From Acestrorhynchus altus (Eukaryota > Chordata > Actinopteri > Characiformes > Acestrorhynchidae), in the NCBI GenBank assembly GCA_034509495.1, contig CM067523.1:22402862-22466861 (forward strand): a stretch of DNA of 64,000 nt. Reading direction: 5' to 3'. The translations under genes and the position numbers were made by a program. This document shows, piece after piece, positions 61,128 to 64,000 of this stretch; within the stretch, counting starts at the first letter, position 1; each line of letters begins with the position of its first letter. The notes beneath the pieces are model-generated. The model had not been told where the DNA came from. It was given only the letters and a program-made list of their open reading frames with translations, and did no database searches.

Positions 61128-61261
61128 TAAGGGGTTTAAACACTCCAGCAGCACTGCTGTCTGATCCCCTTCTATCAGCGCAACACACACACCAGCACAT
61201 AAACCTGGACAAAGCCGAGTAAGAATTAAAGCAAGTTCCAAATTCTTTTTTTAAATGAAGG

Positions 61262-61267
61262 TTTATT
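61262..61267 (-). promoter_or_regulatory. Possible poly(A) signal of the acidic gene
   Basis: TTTATT on plus (AATAAA on minus), about 650 bp after the TAA of the gene at 61921. Confidence 0.5.
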
Positions 61268-61920
61268 TAGTAATAAGGGCATAATATAGAGCCTTACTTC
61301 TAAAACCCACTTATCCTCTGTCCATGGGAGAGTGAGAGAACAGTTATAAGAAGATAACAGATTGAAAGAACCTTGATTTCAAAGGAACCCTATTGAAAAC
61401 AAGCATATAAAAAGAATATCTTACAATGAAAACGGCGATAAACAAACTTTTCGGAGACTTTTTTTTCTCGTATCCAGTACAGTGTAGAATGTGGTATAAT
61501 ACTATACACTCAGTCAGTCACATTCTCATCTAAAACACTAAAGCTGGTCAGTCTCTCGGGTTCTTTTTGTGCAAGTTGCCCAACGTTAACGTCTCAGTCT
61601 CGACTCGGGTACCAGGGCAAGCAAACGGGCGTTGGATGTTGGGTGATTTACAGGATATCCCAGTCTTTCTGTTCATTTCTGAAGAACGATTCGGGATGGA
61701 AGGCAATACTTTGTATTGAAGTACAGTAACACAGTCAAGCTTCTTTGATTCACCACAGACAGCACGTTCATGTTTTCTAAGCACTGAATGGACACTCCAG
61801 ATCACTCCAAGTCTTACATGATGCTTCAACAGTCAACTTGCTCGAAGTCTCGTAGCTAGATTAAAATTAGGTGAAAAAACGAAATAAAAAGGAGGCCCTC
61901 CAAAGTATCCTTGTTCTACT

Positions 61921-63441
61921 TTACTCCGAGACAGGTTTGAGAAGACGGTCAAGCCCAACGGCTTCCTCCTCCAAGTCCGTTTCATGGTCTTTCTTTGTGT
62001 CTGGCATGATCTCTGCAGTATCGCATTCTAAAACCTTAGACGGAGTGAGCGGTTCCAGAGGCGAGTGGACGCTCACGCTCTCGGCTTTGTCCGTTTTGTT
62101 CAGGAAGTCTTCTACAGTCACACTGCCCTCATCTGCTTCACAGCCTGAGGAGCTGGGGGAAACGGCAGTGGCTGCAGCAGGGGGAACATCTTCAGCTTCT
62201 CCAGCATCTTCAGCTGTCTCCTCCACAGCTTCATCCTTGGCTGTGGATTCCACAGGTTCAGTCTCCAACTTACCTTCAGCTTCCTCGTCGCCTGCCTGAG
62301 AAGTCGGCTCCTCTCCATTTTCCAAAGGATCATCAACGCTGTCGTCTTCCGTCACCTCCCTTTCTGCTGCCTGAAACGAAGGTTCCTCACTCCAAACTTC
62401 AGCAATGAGAGGTTCTATCTCTTTTGCCTCCGATATCAACACTTCCGAGTGTACGTCTTTGGTTTCAGCCGACCTGAATCACAAAACCAAGACAGAAGAA
62501 GACAGAGGTTTGGAGATTCTACCACATACACGGATATTAATAACCTGAACAGAACTGGCCTCACCTGCCAGTACTGCTCACGTCTTCAAGCAGACCGTGG
62601 GCCTCAGCCTAAAAACACAGTGTAGAATTAAGCAATCGGGTCCTTCGTAACTGTACATGAATTAAAGTGCTTTGGGACAAATTACAGGTGAATATTGTGA
62701 TCTTAAGACTGCAGTAATTCAGCATCATCTAAACATCCAAATTCAATAAATATACACTGAAATCGATTCAAATAAAGGCCAATATTACGAACACCTTGTT
62801 TCTACATTTTCTATTTTATCGGAGTGTTTAAACCCCTCAGTGTCACTGCTGGACCAACAGTCCACCAACCAGAAACGTCCAGCCGACAGCGTCCTGTGAG
62901 CAGCGTCCTGTGAGCACTGATGAAGGACTAGAGGACGACCAACACAAACTGTGCAGAAACAGATGATCTTCTGTCTCTGACTTTACATCTACAAGGTGGA
63001 GACACTCAGTAGGAGTGTCTAATAGAGTGGACAGTGAGTGGACACAGTGTTAACGTTAGTGTCTGATCCACTCGTATCAGCAACACACACTAACACACCA
63101 CCACCATGTCAGTGTGACTGCAGTGCTGAGAATGACCCACCACCCACATCATATCTGCTCTGTGGTGGTCCTGTGGGGTCCTGATCATTGAAGATCAGGG
63201 TGAAAGGAGGAGAATAAAGTCTGCAGAGAAACAGATGAACTACAGTCTGAATTATAGAACCACAAAGAGCTCCTGTGTGATCAGAGGAGCTGATAGAGTG
63301 GACAGTGAGGAGAAAAATTATTTAGAACCCAGTAATTAATATTTTTGCAAATTATGAAATTTGGTGGCATGAGAAAAAAAAATTAAAGAGAAATAATAGT
63401 TAATATCATCACTCACCTTATCAGAGTCACCGACTTCAAGC
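61921..63441 (-). CDS. 3' end of an unrecognised acidic protein gene
   Basis: Three minus-strand exons join in phase: 63441-63417 (LEVGDSDK), 62608-62565 (AEAHGLLEDVSSTG) and 62473-61921 (from SAETKDVHSEVLISEAKEIE to TAA at 61921). Splice sites are all GT-AG, with a strong T-rich acceptor at 63442. The last exon gives about 183 residues, rich in Glu, Ala, Ser and Thr, low in aromatics and probably disordered. It ends GLDRLLKPVSE. Small upstream exons (25 and 44 nt) before a large acidic last exon suggest a scaffold or cytoskeletal phosphoprotein. I do not recognise it. The 5' part lies beyond the window. Confidence 0.75.
62815..63315. mobile_element. Fold-back MITE family A copy, in intron
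   Basis: Long copy with GCGTCCTGTGAGCACTGATG, AAACACAAACTGTGCAGAAA-like and TGAAGATCAGGGTGAAAGG blocks, ending TGATAGAGTGGACAGTGAGG. Lies between the 44-nt and 25-nt exons of the acidic gene. Confidence 0.8.
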
Positions 63442-64000
63442 CTAAATAGAAAGAAAAAAAAAATTAATATTTGGGTCAAGGACGCGACTAAAGCCGGTAT
63501 AAAAGTATACAGAGCGACTTAAAAAGAAATGCCCAAATTAAGGAAAGTGAGGAAAGGAAGTTTGGTTTATTTTCAGAGTTTGAATCACAGAACAATAGCT
63601 CTCAGGTGCATTGCTGACACACACTCCTGGGGAAACTTCAGACCAAGTGGGCTAGGAGAGTAAGCAGAAGATGTTTTCTTACACCTCCCCGATGTAATAC
63701 TTTACGGCGACTCTTAAAGACCTCTCCGTCTCCGGTGCACATTAATTATAATGTGCTCCTCTGCTTTAATTAAGGCCACAACTCCAGCGCTAATTTTCAC
63801 TTCGTCTTCTGCAAGCCACTTAACACGCTCCCAAATTAGACTAATGAAATTAGGCATGATTCTTCACAGTGACTGATATTTCCCCACCGTTTAAGGGTCG
63901 GGGAGTTTAAATTTACACACATATTTCATCAGAAAGGGCCATTTATCTAAATCAGAGGAGGTGAAGCACCCAGTCTATTTTTGTCCTCCTGTCTTTACCA
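63442..64000 (-). other. Upstream intron of the acidic gene
   Basis: The T-rich acceptor tract is at 63442-63465. The rest shows no exon I can support. Confidence 0.5.

Larger units (their letters stand above)
60705..61200. mobile_element. Fold-back MITE family A copy split by another repeat
   Basis: The left part (TTTGTGTTGGTCATCCTCTA and tandem CCACAGGACGATGC units, to about 60850) and the right part (AACACTCCAGCAGCACTGCT, from about 61128) are separated by a SINE-like repeat at about 60856-61127. Confidence 0.7.
54618..61249. other. Spacer between MTFMT exons and the acidic gene
   Basis: Holds a fold-back copy, the G-rich minisatellite, a CA repeat, a 22-bp array, a GC-richer CCAAT-containing stretch at about 58560-58780 and SINE-like repeats. 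I see no convincing coding exon in 55860-57700 or 59150-60600. Confidence 0.5.

Overview
The window looks like nuclear DNA of a teleost fish. It has vertebrate genes split by GT-AG introns, many Tc1-like and MITE remnants, SINE-like and L2-type debris, and long CA, GA and minisatellite tracts. One dispersed fold-back repeat occurs at least 16 times and suggests an otophysan, perhaps characiform, fish; that lineage guess is inference only.

Layout. (1) 172-8732, plus strand: the 3' part of MAP1A, with one 7-kb exon and two small C-terminal exons, then a transposon-rich 3' UTR with an AATAAA at 12095. (2) 16686-48249, minus strand: PPIP5K1, convergent with MAP1A. I could place 29 coding exons that join in phase to 3918 nt (1305 codons plus stop). 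They cover the ATP-grasp kinase half, the histidine-phosphatase half with RHGDRTP, and the Ser/Pro-rich tail. (3) 53294-54617, minus strand: the last four exons of MTFMT (mitochondrial methionyl-tRNA formyltransferase). Its 5' exons were not found. (4) 61921-63441, minus strand: the 3' end of a very acidic, Ser/Glu-rich protein that I do not recognise.

MAP1A facing PPIP5K1 is the arrangement in human 15q15.3. MTFMT lies further along the same human chromosome arm, so this is an old vertebrate linkage group. The genes do not form a pathway: MAP1A is a neuronal cytoskeletal protein, PPIP5K1 makes inositol pyrophosphates, and MTFMT formylates mitochondrial initiator tRNA.

The most interesting unexplained signal is inside PPIP5K1. 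Three exon-like open segments (28048-28133, 26638-26838 and 22131/22169-22348) lie on the gene's own strand, have usable splice sites, and can join to one another in phase. They could form an alternative PPIP5K1 C-terminus, a cassette exon, or an interleaved gene. PPIP5K1 also has a 13-codon upstream ORF whose TGA overlaps the main ATG as TGATG. Most of the remaining sequence is repeats and transposon remnants, annotated below.
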